NCBI GenBank assembly: GCA_009746045.1
Contig: RPFO01002308.1
Coordinates: 35,001 to 58,013, forward strand
Origin: Mesostigma viride
Taxonomy: Eukaryota; Streptophyta; Mesostigmatophyceae; Mesostigmatales; Mesostigmataceae
DNA: 23,013 nt
Direction of reading: 5' to 3'
Shown here: in pieces, positions 12,754 to 20,049 of the stretch
How positions within the stretch are numbered: the first letter of the stretch is position 1
Layout of the letters: the number at the start of each line of letters is the position of its first letter
Notes under the pieces: generated by a model
Told to the model about the DNA's origin: nothing
Databases searched by the model: none
What the model saw: only the letters and a program-made list of their open reading frames with translations
Position numbers and translations under genes: made by a program

Positions 12754-13307
12754 GGTGCTGGCATGCATAAATACCTAGGGGGGGTGCTGGCATGCATAAA
12801 TACATGTGGGGGGTGCTGGCATGCATAAATACCTAGGGGGGGGGCTGGCATGCATAAATACCTAGGGGGGGGGCTGGCATGCATAAATACCTAGGGGGGG
12901 GCTGGCATGGATTAATACGTCGGGTGGGGTGCTGGCATGCATAAATACCGAGGGGGGGTGCTGGCATGCATAAATACATGTGGGGGGTGCTGGCATGCAT
13001 AAATACCGAGGGGGGGTGCTGGCATGCATAAATACCTAGGGGGGGTGCTGGCATGCATAAATACCTAGGGGGGGGCTGGCATGCATAAATACCTAGGGGG
13101 GGGCTGGCATGCATAAATACCTAGGGGGGGTGCTGGCATGCATAAATACCTAGGGGGGTGCTGGCATGCATAAATACCTAGGGGGGGGGCTGGCATGCAT
13201 AAATACGTCGGGGGGGTCGCTGGCATGCATAAATACCTAGGGGGGTGCTGGCATGCATAAATACCTAGGGGGGGTGCTGGCATGCATAAATACCTAGGGG
13301 GGGGGCT

Positions 13308-13497
13308 GCCATTCGTACCTTTTTTTTTTTTTTATTTTTAAGCCGGCCTGGGGCAGCGGCGGCGGGTGGACGAAAACTGATAGCATTCCCGTTCGTGCAT
13401 CCCGTGACCACCGGCCACCAAACGGAGGCACGACACCAAGGCAGATCAAGCACCAAAGGAAGCAGCAAGGACGTTGACGTTATTAACCAAGAATGGG
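13308..13497. repeat. 191-bp interspersed element, copy 10 (beta type)
   Basis: Beta substitutions. The C that interrupts the T-tract in other copies is lost, leaving one uninterrupted T-run, and the copy is one base short. One GCAGGC monomer (14089) precedes copy 11, 890 bp away. A CATGCATCAATACC monomer directly follows. Confidence 0.93.
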
Positions 13498-14197
13498 GGT
13501 GCTGGCATGCATCAATACCTAGGGGGGGGTGCTGGCATGCATAAATACATGTGGGGGGTGCTGGCATGCATAAATACCTAGGGGGGGGGGCTGGCATGCA
13601 TAAATACGTCGGGGGGGTCGCTGGCATGCATAAATACGTCGGGTGGGGTGCTGGCATGCATAAATACCTAGGGGGGTGCTGGCATGCATAAATACCTAGG
13701 GGGGGTGCTGGCATGCATAAATACCGGGGGGGGGCTGGCATGCATAAATACCTAGGGGGGTGCTGGCATGCATAAATACCTAGGGGGGGGCTGGCATGCA
13801 TAAATACGTCGGGGGGTCGCTGGCATGCATAAATACGTCGGGTGGGGTGCTGGCATGCATAAATACCTAGGGGGGGTGCTGGCATGCATAAATACCTAGG
13901 GGGGGGGCTGGCATGCATAAATACCTAGGGGGGGTGCTGGCATGCATAAATACCTAGGGGGGGTGCTGGCATGCATAAATACCTAGGGGGGGGCTGGCAT
14001 GCATAAATACCGAGGGGGGGTGCTGGCATGCATAAATACCGAGGGGGGGTGCTGGCATGCATAAATACCTAGGGGGGGTGCAGGCATGCATAAATACCGA
14101 GGGGGGTGCTGGCATGCATAAATACCTAGGGGGGTGCTGGCATGCATAAATACCTAGGGGGGGTGCTGGCATGCATAAATACCTAGGGGGGGGGGCT

Positions 14198-14388
14198 GCC
14201 ATTCGTACCTTTTTTTCTTTTTTTATTTTTAAGCCGGCCTGGGGCAGCGGCGGCGGGTGGAGGAAAACTGATAGCGTTCCCGTTTGTGCATCCCGTGACC
14301 ACCGGCCACCAAACGGAGGCACGACACCAAGGCGGATCAAGCACCAAAGGAAGCAGCAAGGATGTTGACGTTATTAACCAAGAATGGG
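14198..14388. repeat. 191-bp interspersed element, copy 11 (edge copy)
   Basis: Alpha-type marker, but with private changes: GTGGAGGAAAAC for GTGGACGAAAAC, AAGGCGGATC for AAGGCAGATC, and GATGTTGACG for GACGTTGACG. It is the last copy inside the satellite. After it the monomers become increasingly irregular up to the array edge near 15260. Confidence 0.93.
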
Positions 14389-15324
14389 GGTGCTGGCATG
14401 CATAAATACGTCGGGTGGGGTGCTGGCATGCATAAATACCTAGGGGGTCGCTGGCATGCATTAATACGTCGGGTGGGGTGCTGGCATGCATAAATACCGA
14501 GGGGGGGTGCTGGCATGCATAAATACATGTGGGGGGTGCTGGCATGCATAAATACCGAGGGGGGGTGCTGGCATGGATTAATACGTCGGGTGGGGTGCTG
14601 GCATGCATAAATACCGAGGGGGGGTGCTGGCATGCATAAATACATGTGGGGGGTGCTGGCATGCATAAATACCGAGGGGGGGTGCTGGCATGCATAAATA
14701 CCTAGGGGGGGGGCTGGCATGCATAAATACCTAGGGGGGGGCTGGCATGGATTAATACGTCGGGTGGGGTGCTGGCATGCATAAATACCGAGGGGGGGGT
14801 GCTGGCATGCATAAATACATGTGGGGTGCTGGCATGCATAAATACCGAGGGGGGGTGCTGGCATGCATAAATACCTAGGGGGGGGGCTGGCATGCATAAA
14901 TACCTAGGTGGGGTGCTGGCATGCATAAATACCTAGGGTGGGTGCTGGCATGCATAAATACCTAGGGGGGGGGGCTGGCATGCATACATACGTCGGGGGG
15001 GGTGCTGGCATGCATAAATACCTAGGGGGGGTGCTGGCATGCATAAATACCGAGGGGGGTGCTGGCATGCATAAATACCGAGGGGGGGTGCTGGCATGCA
15101 TAAATACCTAGGGTGGGGTGCTGGCATGCATAAATACCGAGGGGGGGGTGCTGGCATGCATAAATACCTAGGGGGGGTGCTGGCATGCATGAAAAAAGGT
15201 GGTGGGGTGCTGGCATGCATAAATACATGTGGTGTGGTGCCGCATGCATAAATACATGTGCCAGCAAACCTGAGCTGCAAGGGAGCGAGAAAACCAAGAA
15301 AAAAAGCACGCAACACACCACGCG

Positions 15325-15513
15325 TCGTACCTTTTTATAGATGTTTCTTTTTTTTTATCCTTGTCCTTCGGGGGCAGCGGCGGCGGGTGGAAGAAAACTG
15401 ATAGCGTTGTTGTGCATCCCGTGACCACCGGCCACCAAACGGAGGCACGACACCAAGGCAGATCAAGCACCAAAGGAAGCAGCAAAACATCAACGTTAGT
15501 AACCAAGAATGGG
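15325..15513. repeat. Diverged copy of the 191-bp element outside the array
   Basis: The segment from TCGTACC to AACCAAGAATGGG matches the satellite-embedded element along its right-hand part, including GGCAGCGGCGGCGGGTGG, CATCCCGTGACCACCGGCC, GATCAAGCACCAAAGG and AACCAAGAATGGG. The T-rich part differs (TTTTTATAGATG...), the middle reads GCGTTGTTGTGCATCCC, and the end has AAAACATCAACGTTAGT. It keeps the same orientation and lies about 65 bp beyond the last monomer. It could be an old relic or the source from which the satellite copies were captured. Confidence 0.85.
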
Positions 15514-16085
15514 AGCCGGGGGAAAGATCATACGGCGCTGCCATGGCAAGAAAACCCAGCAACCCAGCAACGCAGCTATGGCGCAACCCAGAAACGAAAA
15601 CATTTGCGACAGCCTGCTTCAATAATGCTTGGATTCACACAAATGAACAAGTGGGGCTTACCAATCCAATCGATGGTCTCGGCTTGCTCGCAAATCCCTG
15701 CAACCAAACGAGAACCGACAAAAACACTCACACTCCCCCGTCAGCGACCGGCACCACGACACCAAAAAAGCGACGAAATTATCTGTCTCACACTCCCCCG
15801 TCATCGAGCTGCTTGTGGACAACTATCTGTCAAAAGCATCCATGTACATACACCGCCATTGCTCACCTCTTTTCACACTCTTCGGCTGCACACAATGGCG
15901 TTGCTCAGTCGAATATGGCTGTCGGGTTGCTAATATCGTTGTCACTTTCGGCCGATGTCGCGAATACCCGCCGTTGATGCTCGGGTGCAAGGTGCATCCA
16001 CGGTGTCGGTCTTCCAGGAGGGCTGGAAAGCGCCAACGCAGCACCTGCAATTCAAATTCCCTGGTGCTGGTATGCCGACGCGCAA
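15514..16085. other. Unique sequence, no supported gene
   Basis: Apparently single-copy DNA. Open frames cross it on the + strand (15361-15933 and 15543-15977), but they overlap each other, start within or beside the relic element and show no recognisable domain, so I do not call a gene. The one internal repeat I see is CTCACACTCCCCCGTCA at 15727-15743 and again at 15787-15803, 60 bp apart. Confidence 0.6.
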
Positions 16086-16090
16086 ATGGA

Positions 16091-16290
16091 ATGGCGCGGC
16101 GCCTAAAAGACGCCGCGCGCGGTAAAAAAATTTACGCGCCAAACGATATGGCGCGGCGCCGGGACGGCGCCGCGCTGAAAAATACTTGCAGTCGCAACTG
16201 TGACGTGGCGCTGCAGACCACACGGTAGGGAATTCGCAGCGCCATATATGGCGCCACGCCGACTCCTGACGCCGTGTGGCGCCACATGGA
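16091..16290. repeat. Cluster of GGCGCC-centred inverted repeats
   Basis: Four dyads lie within 200 bp. GCGCGGCG/CGCCGCGC (16094-16118) has a 9-nt spacer. GCGCGGCGCC/GGCGCCGCGC (16151-16175) is a perfect 10-bp stem with a 5-nt loop. GCGCCATATATGGCGC (16239-16254) is a perfect 16-bp palindrome. TGTGGCGCCACA (16275-16286) is a perfect 12-bp palindrome. ATGGCGCGGCGCC occurs twice, at 16091 and 16149. The cluster may be a structured repeat or a protein-binding cluster; I do not recognise it. Confidence 0.8.
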
Positions 16291-16340
16291 CGCGGCGCTG
16301 CACACAGCTCGAGCCCATTTTTTCACATTCCTGCTACCTG

Positions 16341-16407
16341 ATTGGACGCCTGGCGGAGGAAGCTTTTCACGGCGCGACGCCGAGGGGCTTCAAAAACGTA
16401 TATAAGC
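16341..16407 (+). promoter_or_regulatory. Candidate core promoter (ATTGG and TATATAAG)
   Basis: An inverted CCAAT box (ATTGG, 16341-16345) lies about 55 bp upstream of a good TATA element (GTATATAAG, 16399-16407). This spacing is typical of eukaryotic promoters. It could serve the short TATA/B-box/T-run unit immediately downstream. No long gene starts just after it. The call rests on motifs alone. Confidence 0.35.
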
Positions 16408-16429
16408 AGGCAAAATTTCTCCGAAATTT

Positions 16430-16576
16430 AATGAACGAGCGCGACGCGGAGACCATGCTAGTGTGCGGAACTGGTGAACCACACCGGTACGGGACAGATT
16501 CTTGGCTGATCCTCGTAGTACCTCGTGAACACGTCTAGTAGGCCCGGGTTCAACTCCCGTCGTAACATTTTTTTTT
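16430..16576 (+). ncRNA. Possible Pol III unit or tRNA-derived fragment
   Basis: GGTTCAACTCC (16547-16557) fits the B-box/T-loop consensus. It sits in a T-arm-like stem (CCGGG, loop TTCAACT, CCCGT; 4 of 5 pairs) and is followed after 8 bases by a T9 run (16568-16576), a typical Pol III stop. A TATA box lies about 145 bp upstream of the T-arm. A 7-bp hairpin, ACTGGTG/CACCGGT, sits at 16470-16488. I could not build an acceptor stem or D-arm, so this is not an intact tRNA. It could be a TATA-plus-B-box ncRNA, a SINE end, or a tRNA relic. The extent given is a guess. Confidence 0.25.
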
Positions 16577-17080
16577 GGGTTGGTGTGGCAAGCCTATAAA
16601 GCAATCCGCAAACCACTACACGGCTGGTAAGATTTAATATAATTAGCAACCTAATAGCTATATCAAAAATGTTTATGGGCATGGAAATTTTTAATATGTT
16701 GATATTAGACTGCAATGAAACGAATATGCAACCTGCCCCCCTATGTTTAATACAATAATTATTATTATTATTTGTGGCATGAATATAATAATTGTGTGAA
16801 ATACAATGCTATGTGCAATATATTGCTGGTATGCCATGCAATTGTAACCAACAGGTGCAAGACCAAAAGGCGTCTTCAGGGCCCACCTGCTGCGAACAAG
16901 AGCTATGGCGGCGGGAGGTGCGTGCAGGGTTACGGATTTACGGGGTTGTTGACCACCAAATTTGTTGTTACGTGTGTTATGGAAACATTTCAGTCGAATT
17001 TCTGGGTTCCAACGGTCGTTAAGGTTATAAAAAGTGCGTTGGGATTCGGAAATTCACATCCTGGCGTGTAAAAAATGCAG
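16577..17080. other. AT-rich intergenic stretch, no supported gene
   Basis: Base composition changes abruptly to AT-rich between about 16620 and 16850, including an ATT microsatellite (AATTATTATTATTATT, about 16755-16770), and then returns to mixed sequence. Short open frames at 16772-17071 show no recognisable domain. A degenerate copy of the palindrome found throughout the downstream locus (CCAACGGTCGTT) lies at 17009-17020. Confidence 0.6.
17026..17034 (+). promoter_or_regulatory. TATA-like element TATAAAAAG
   Basis: TATAAAAAG matches a strong TATA consensus. It lies directly before the 62-bp repeat array and about 660 bp upstream of the first in-frame ATG of the downstream gene, so it could place the array in a 5' leader or leader intron. 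There is no independent evidence for transcription. Confidence 0.25.
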
Positions 17081-17640
17081 GAGTTTGCGAGTTTTCGGCC
17101 CGCTTTCAGGGGTCCAACGGCCGTTGGGTGTAGAAAATGCATGTGTTGGCGTGTTTTCGGCCCGCTTTCAGGGGTCCAACGGCCGTTGGGTGTCGAAAAT
17201 GCATGTGTTGGCGTGTTTTCGGCCCACTTTCAGGGGTCCAACGGCCGTTGGGTGTCGAAAATGCATGTGTTGGCGTGTTTTCAGCCCACTTTCAGGGGTC
17301 CAACGGCCGTTGGGTGTCGAAAATGCATGTGTTGGCGTGTTTTCGGCCCGCTTTCAGGGGTCCAACGGCCGTTGGGTGTCGAAAATGCATGTGTTGGCGT
17401 GTTTCAGGCCCACTTTCAGGGGTCCAACGGCCGTTGGGTGTCGAAAATGCATGTGTTGGCGTGTTTCAGGCCCACTTTCAGGGGTCCAACGGCCGTTGGG
17501 TGTCGAAAATGCATTTGTTGGCGTGTTTCAGGCCCACTTTCAGGGGTCCAACGGCCGTTGGGTGTCGAAAATGCATGTGTTGGCGTGTTTCAGGCCCACT
17601 TTCAGGGGTCCAACGGCCGTTGGGACCTACAAATTGGGTA
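17080..17640 (+). repeat. 62-bp tandem repeat array (9 copies) with palindrome
   Basis: Nine copies have an exact 62-bp period. Each carries CCAACGGCCGTTGG, starting at 17114, 17176, 17238, 17300, 17362, 17424, 17486, 17548 and 17610. The rest of the unit reads GTGTCGAAAATGCATGTG, TTGGCGTGTTT, then CGGCCCGCTTTCAGGGGT or CAGGCCCACTTTCAGGGGT. The TTTTCGG form fills the left half and the TTTCAGG form the right half, so local homogenisation is visible. Because 62 is not a multiple of 3 and the unit lacks stops, long overlapping open frames arise; they are artefacts. Every unit carries a CTTTCAG acceptor-like motif, so the array could lie in a 5' intron of the next gene. Confidence 0.96.
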
Positions 17641-17692
17641 ATTGTTGGAAAGCAATAATTTGATAAAAGTCAAAACTTCGTCTGGATTCTGT

Positions 17693-18857
17693 ATGCGCAC
17701 GGATGCAGGTGAAGCGCACAACAAAGACCGAAGTCTCAAGTACGTCGAGATCAAGGGCAACCAACTTGCCCTCGACATGGCCAGCGCCATGGAATACTTG
17801 CTGAAGGACAACAATCACAAGACTGAAAACACGAAAACTGCAGTAGGCTTGAGGGCGCTTGAGCGGCTGCCAGGTGCGGTTGTGAAGGTTATGGGGAAAC
17901 AGTACCGCCCTGCGCTGAAAAGAAAGGCGTCGGAGTCCTTCGCTCAGGAGGTTGTCGCTAATATCGTGCAAGGTTTCCAGGAATTGGGCAAGTCGGATGA
18001 GCACAGGAACGCGAAGTGCGCTGTGCTGTCAATGTGCTTGGGAAAGGACGGCATGAACAATCAAGGGCATTGCACTCTCGCGCGGCTGCTTAACGTCACG
18101 CCCAAGGATATCCAGACCGCAAGGGGAATGAGGATGGGGGGCGACCTTCCCGCCCTGAAGGCGCCCCTCGGGCTGTACGGTCGGACAAGTTTCCGGAGGA
18201 GGTCAAAGAAATCGTCGGGAGTTACTGGTTGTCAGACCTAAACACGAGGGCGTCTCCCAACCATAAGGACGTGGTCAATGAGTTCGAAAGGAAGGGAAAC
18301 GCCAGGATCCTGATTTCCTCCCAGGGCGGAAGGTACTACTTGGACTCGCTTGAAACGATTTACAAGCGGTTCTGTTCTGACGCGTCGCCGTACAAGGGAG
18401 GTATCGTGACGACTGCGGACGGGACAAGGTACAAGGTGGGGTACACGAAGTTCGTGGAGTTCATGCCCAAGTGCGTAAAGGGCGTGTGGAAGGACCGGGA
18501 CTTGTGCGCATGCGAAAAGCACGTCGTCTTCGAGTCCCTGCTCTCTGCCTTCACCAAAGGCGTCAAGGAGTTGAAGAGCACGCTGGAGATCGAGGAGAGG
18601 GAGGGTATCCCTTCCGTGCCTGACAATGCCCATGACTTCGTTCGACGTTTCACCTGCCACAGGTCTGAGAGGGGGGAGGGGGGCAAGGAGGGGGGAGGAC
18701 GGGCGGCCCGTTCGTTAACGTCCCAATGAACTGCTTGGAAGGGACCTGCAACGAGTGTGGGATTTCCGAGTTCATCGTGACGGACCAGATGAAGGGGTGG
18801 ACAAAGAAGTACACGTGGTTCGACTTCGTAAAGGAGGGCACAGCGCCCCGTGGGACG
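17693..18857 (+). CDS. DDE transposase-like gene, exon 1 (frame broken twice)
   Basis: N-terminal part of a large protein. The first in-frame ATG is at 17693; the frame is open back to 17642, so an upstream exon is possible. The order is a charged helical region (17700-18060), a helix-turn-helix-like segment around LARLLNVTPKDIQTAR (about 18075-18125), a basic middle region with a YYLDSLETIYKRF helix (18330-18370), a Cys/His group (about 18650-18760, FTCHRS ... CLEGTCNECG) and WFDFVKEG at the end. Reading frame 2 passes to frame 1 between 18136 and 18184, and frame 1 passes to frame 3 in the G-rich tract 18669-18726. Similar codon use and continuous domain logic on both sides argue for one gene. 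I infer the first 300-400 residues of a transposase-like protein. The function of the N-terminus is unknown; DNA binding is plausible. Confidence 0.7.
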
Positions 18858-18995
18858 GTAAGCATGTATATTTGCATCGTTGAATATATATATGTAGACT
18901 TTCATACTTCCAACGGCCGTTGGCGTTGGGAAATTCCCAGCTGCTGACTTCCATTCTTCGGTCAATCCATGGTGCGCGGGTGTGTTGTGTTGCAG
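18858..18995 (+). other. Intron 1 (138 bp, phase 0)
   Basis: Donor ACG|GTAAGC and acceptor TGTTGCAG|GAG, with the exon phase preserved on both sides. The length is a multiple of three, but an in-frame TGA (18948-18950) makes read-through non-coding. It contains CCAACGGCCGTTGG at 18910-18923 followed by CGTTGGGAAAT, the module found in the other introns. Confidence 0.85.
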
Positions 18996-19750
18996 GAGGA
19001 GGATGTGGCGCCGCAAATGAACCTGCAGCAAAAACTCATCAAGTCAACCCTCTCGGAGCTCCATGAACTCATTACGGCGCGCTTCCCGGAATTCGCCATT
19101 CACGTCCATACATGGGCCTGGCAGCACCACGCTTACAAGGAGTGCATTGACGTGATGCCGCTGGGAACGGTGGTGGTCCTGATGGACTACTCGGAGAACT
19201 ATTCGGACCACCTGCAGAAACAGTTGCAGGCGCAGTACTGGTACCCAAGTAGTTACGTCCTGATGCCGGTGATCGTGATGTACCGTGATCCCGTATCGCT
19301 GGAAATCAAAAGGGTGAAGCACGATTACATGGGGAAGGACGTACCGAGGAATGCCCAGACCCTGGAGTTCGTGATGAAGAATACCCTTAAGGTGCTGAGG
19401 GAGGAGGGGGTGGAGGTGAGGAACTGGATCAGTTGGTCCGACAACTGTAAGGAGCAGTTCCAATCCCGGTATGTGGTGGCGATGGCTGCGGACCTGCTCG
19501 AGGCCGACCCCGACTTGGACACATTGGAGTGGAACTACTCATGTGCAGGACATGGGAAGGGGGAGTCGGACGGGGAGGGGGGACGGTGAAAAGCATCCTC
19601 AAAAGAGCGCAGATGCAGGAGGACAATCGGAACCTGAATACGGTGGAGGCACTGGTGGCCTACCTGAACCGGGATTGGAGAACCGGCAAAGACTCGAGTC
19701 GACCATCGGCACAATCGGACGTGGTTCGACGGGCATTTCTTCTCGATAAC
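18996..19750 (+). CDS. DDE transposase-like gene, exon 2 (catalytic core)
   Basis: Encodes the recognisable core. WAWQHHAYKE is followed by hydrophobic GTVVVLMDYSENY (Asp codon 19185), QAQYWYPSSYVLMPVIVMYR (a second strand region), a basic HDYMGKDVPRNAQT segment, SDNCKEQFQSR (Asp codon 19440, 85 residues after the first) and GHGKGESDG (His 19551, Glu 19563, Asp 19569). This D...D...(H)D/E layout after beta strands is what RNase H-fold DDE transposases show. I associate the paired 'SD..xxQF.SR' and 'HGKG..DG.GG' motifs with a widespread family of uncharacterised eukaryotic proteins, from memory and unverified. The frame moves from 3 to 2 in the run 19572-19582, after which GGTVKSILKRAQ continues the expected motif. 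The exon closes with LLDN before a good donor. Transposase or domesticated derivative is inferred. Confidence 0.72.
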
Positions 19751-20049
19751 GTAAGTAAAGACAGTTGCTTTCTGGTGGTCAAGTGCAGTTCTATAATTTG
19801 TCTCTGGTTACACTTACAGAGGACAGCTTCCTTGATGCAGTTTGAAGTTTCATAAGGCCAACGGCCGTTGGAGCTGGAAAATCATATAATTGTTGAGTGC
19901 CAACGGCCGTTGGAGTTGAGAAATGTACTTATAAAGTTTCCAAGGGCCAACGGCCGTTGGAGTTTGGAAATCTTATAATTGTTGAGTGCCAACGGCCGTT
20001 GGAGTTGGGAAATGTGCTGTGATGTTGTTTCATGGATTTACAATTGCAG
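19751..20049 (+). other. Intron 2 (299 bp, phase 0) with four palindromes
   Basis: Donor AAC|GTAAGT and acceptor ACAATTGCAG|ATT, phase 0. It contains CCAACGGCCGTTGG at 19858-19871, 19900-19913, 19947-19960 and 19989-20002. The pairs come from a tandem duplication with an 89-bp offset, in which GCCAACGGCCGTTGGAG, TATAATTGTTGAGTGCC and GAAATGT are shared. Confidence 0.85.
19856..20030 (+). repeat. 89-bp tandem duplication inside intron 2
   Basis: Two units begin at about 19856 and 19945. Each has the order palindrome, GAG(C/T)TGGAAA or GAGTTTGGAAA, ATAATTGTTGAGTGCC, palindrome, GAGTTGRGAAATGT. They differ by scattered substitutions, so this is not a very recent copy. Confidence 0.88.

Larger units (their letters stand above)
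1..15260. repeat. G-rich 27-31 bp satellite array with higher-order structure
   Basis: About 460 head-to-tail monomers run to about 15260, and the array continues past the left edge of the window. The monomer is GCTGGCATGCATAAATAC, then CTAGG, CGAGG, GTCGG or ATGTGG, then a run of G closing with T or GC. Length varies mainly through the G-run (5-10 G). Variants include GCAGGC for GCTGGC, CATGGATTAATACG for CATGCATAAATAC, and a TCGCTGG junction. These variants recur in a fixed order around eleven embedded 191-bp elements, which defines the higher-order repeat. G is strongly biased to the + strand. Monomers contain three overlapping or adjacent dyads: GCATGC, ATGCAT and CCTAGG. A subtelomeric or centromeric satellite is inferred from the structure only; no function is visible. 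Confidence 0.97.

Noticed and set aside
191-15200. Dozens of minus-strand open frames of 60-217 codons with MPAPPLGIYACQ- and MHASTPPRYLC-like repeats.
   Set aside because: The satellite monomer has no stop codon on the minus strand, so all its frames stay open until an indel. Unit length (27-31 bp) is not a multiple of three and G-run changes shift the frame constantly. The same DNA is open in two or three frames, which is not a coding pattern.
1-15260. CRISPR array (regular repeats near 28 bp).
   Set aside because: There are no unique spacers: repeats abut each other with only a variable G-run. The context is eukaryotic with spliced genes.
15361-15977. Two overlapping plus-strand open frames (190 and 144 codons) in the unique region.
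   Set aside because: There is no recognisable domain. The longer one begins inside the relic 191-bp element, the two overlap in different frames, and no promoter or splice context supports either. A real gene here cannot be excluded.
16430-16576. An intact tRNA gene.
   Set aside because: The T-arm and T-run are present, but no acceptor stem partner for CGTAACA, no D-arm and no 5-bp anticodon stem with a 7-nt loop could be drawn.
17034-17663. Plus-strand frames of 173-209 codons with repeated Cys/Trp-rich peptides.
   Set aside because: All come from the 62-bp tandem repeat, open in all three frames at once with a 62-residue super-period.
18360-19463. Minus-strand open frames of 139-223 codons opposite the spliced gene.
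   Set aside because: They are antisense shadows of GC-rich coding exons; the longest one runs straight through intron 1, and no domain is recognisable.
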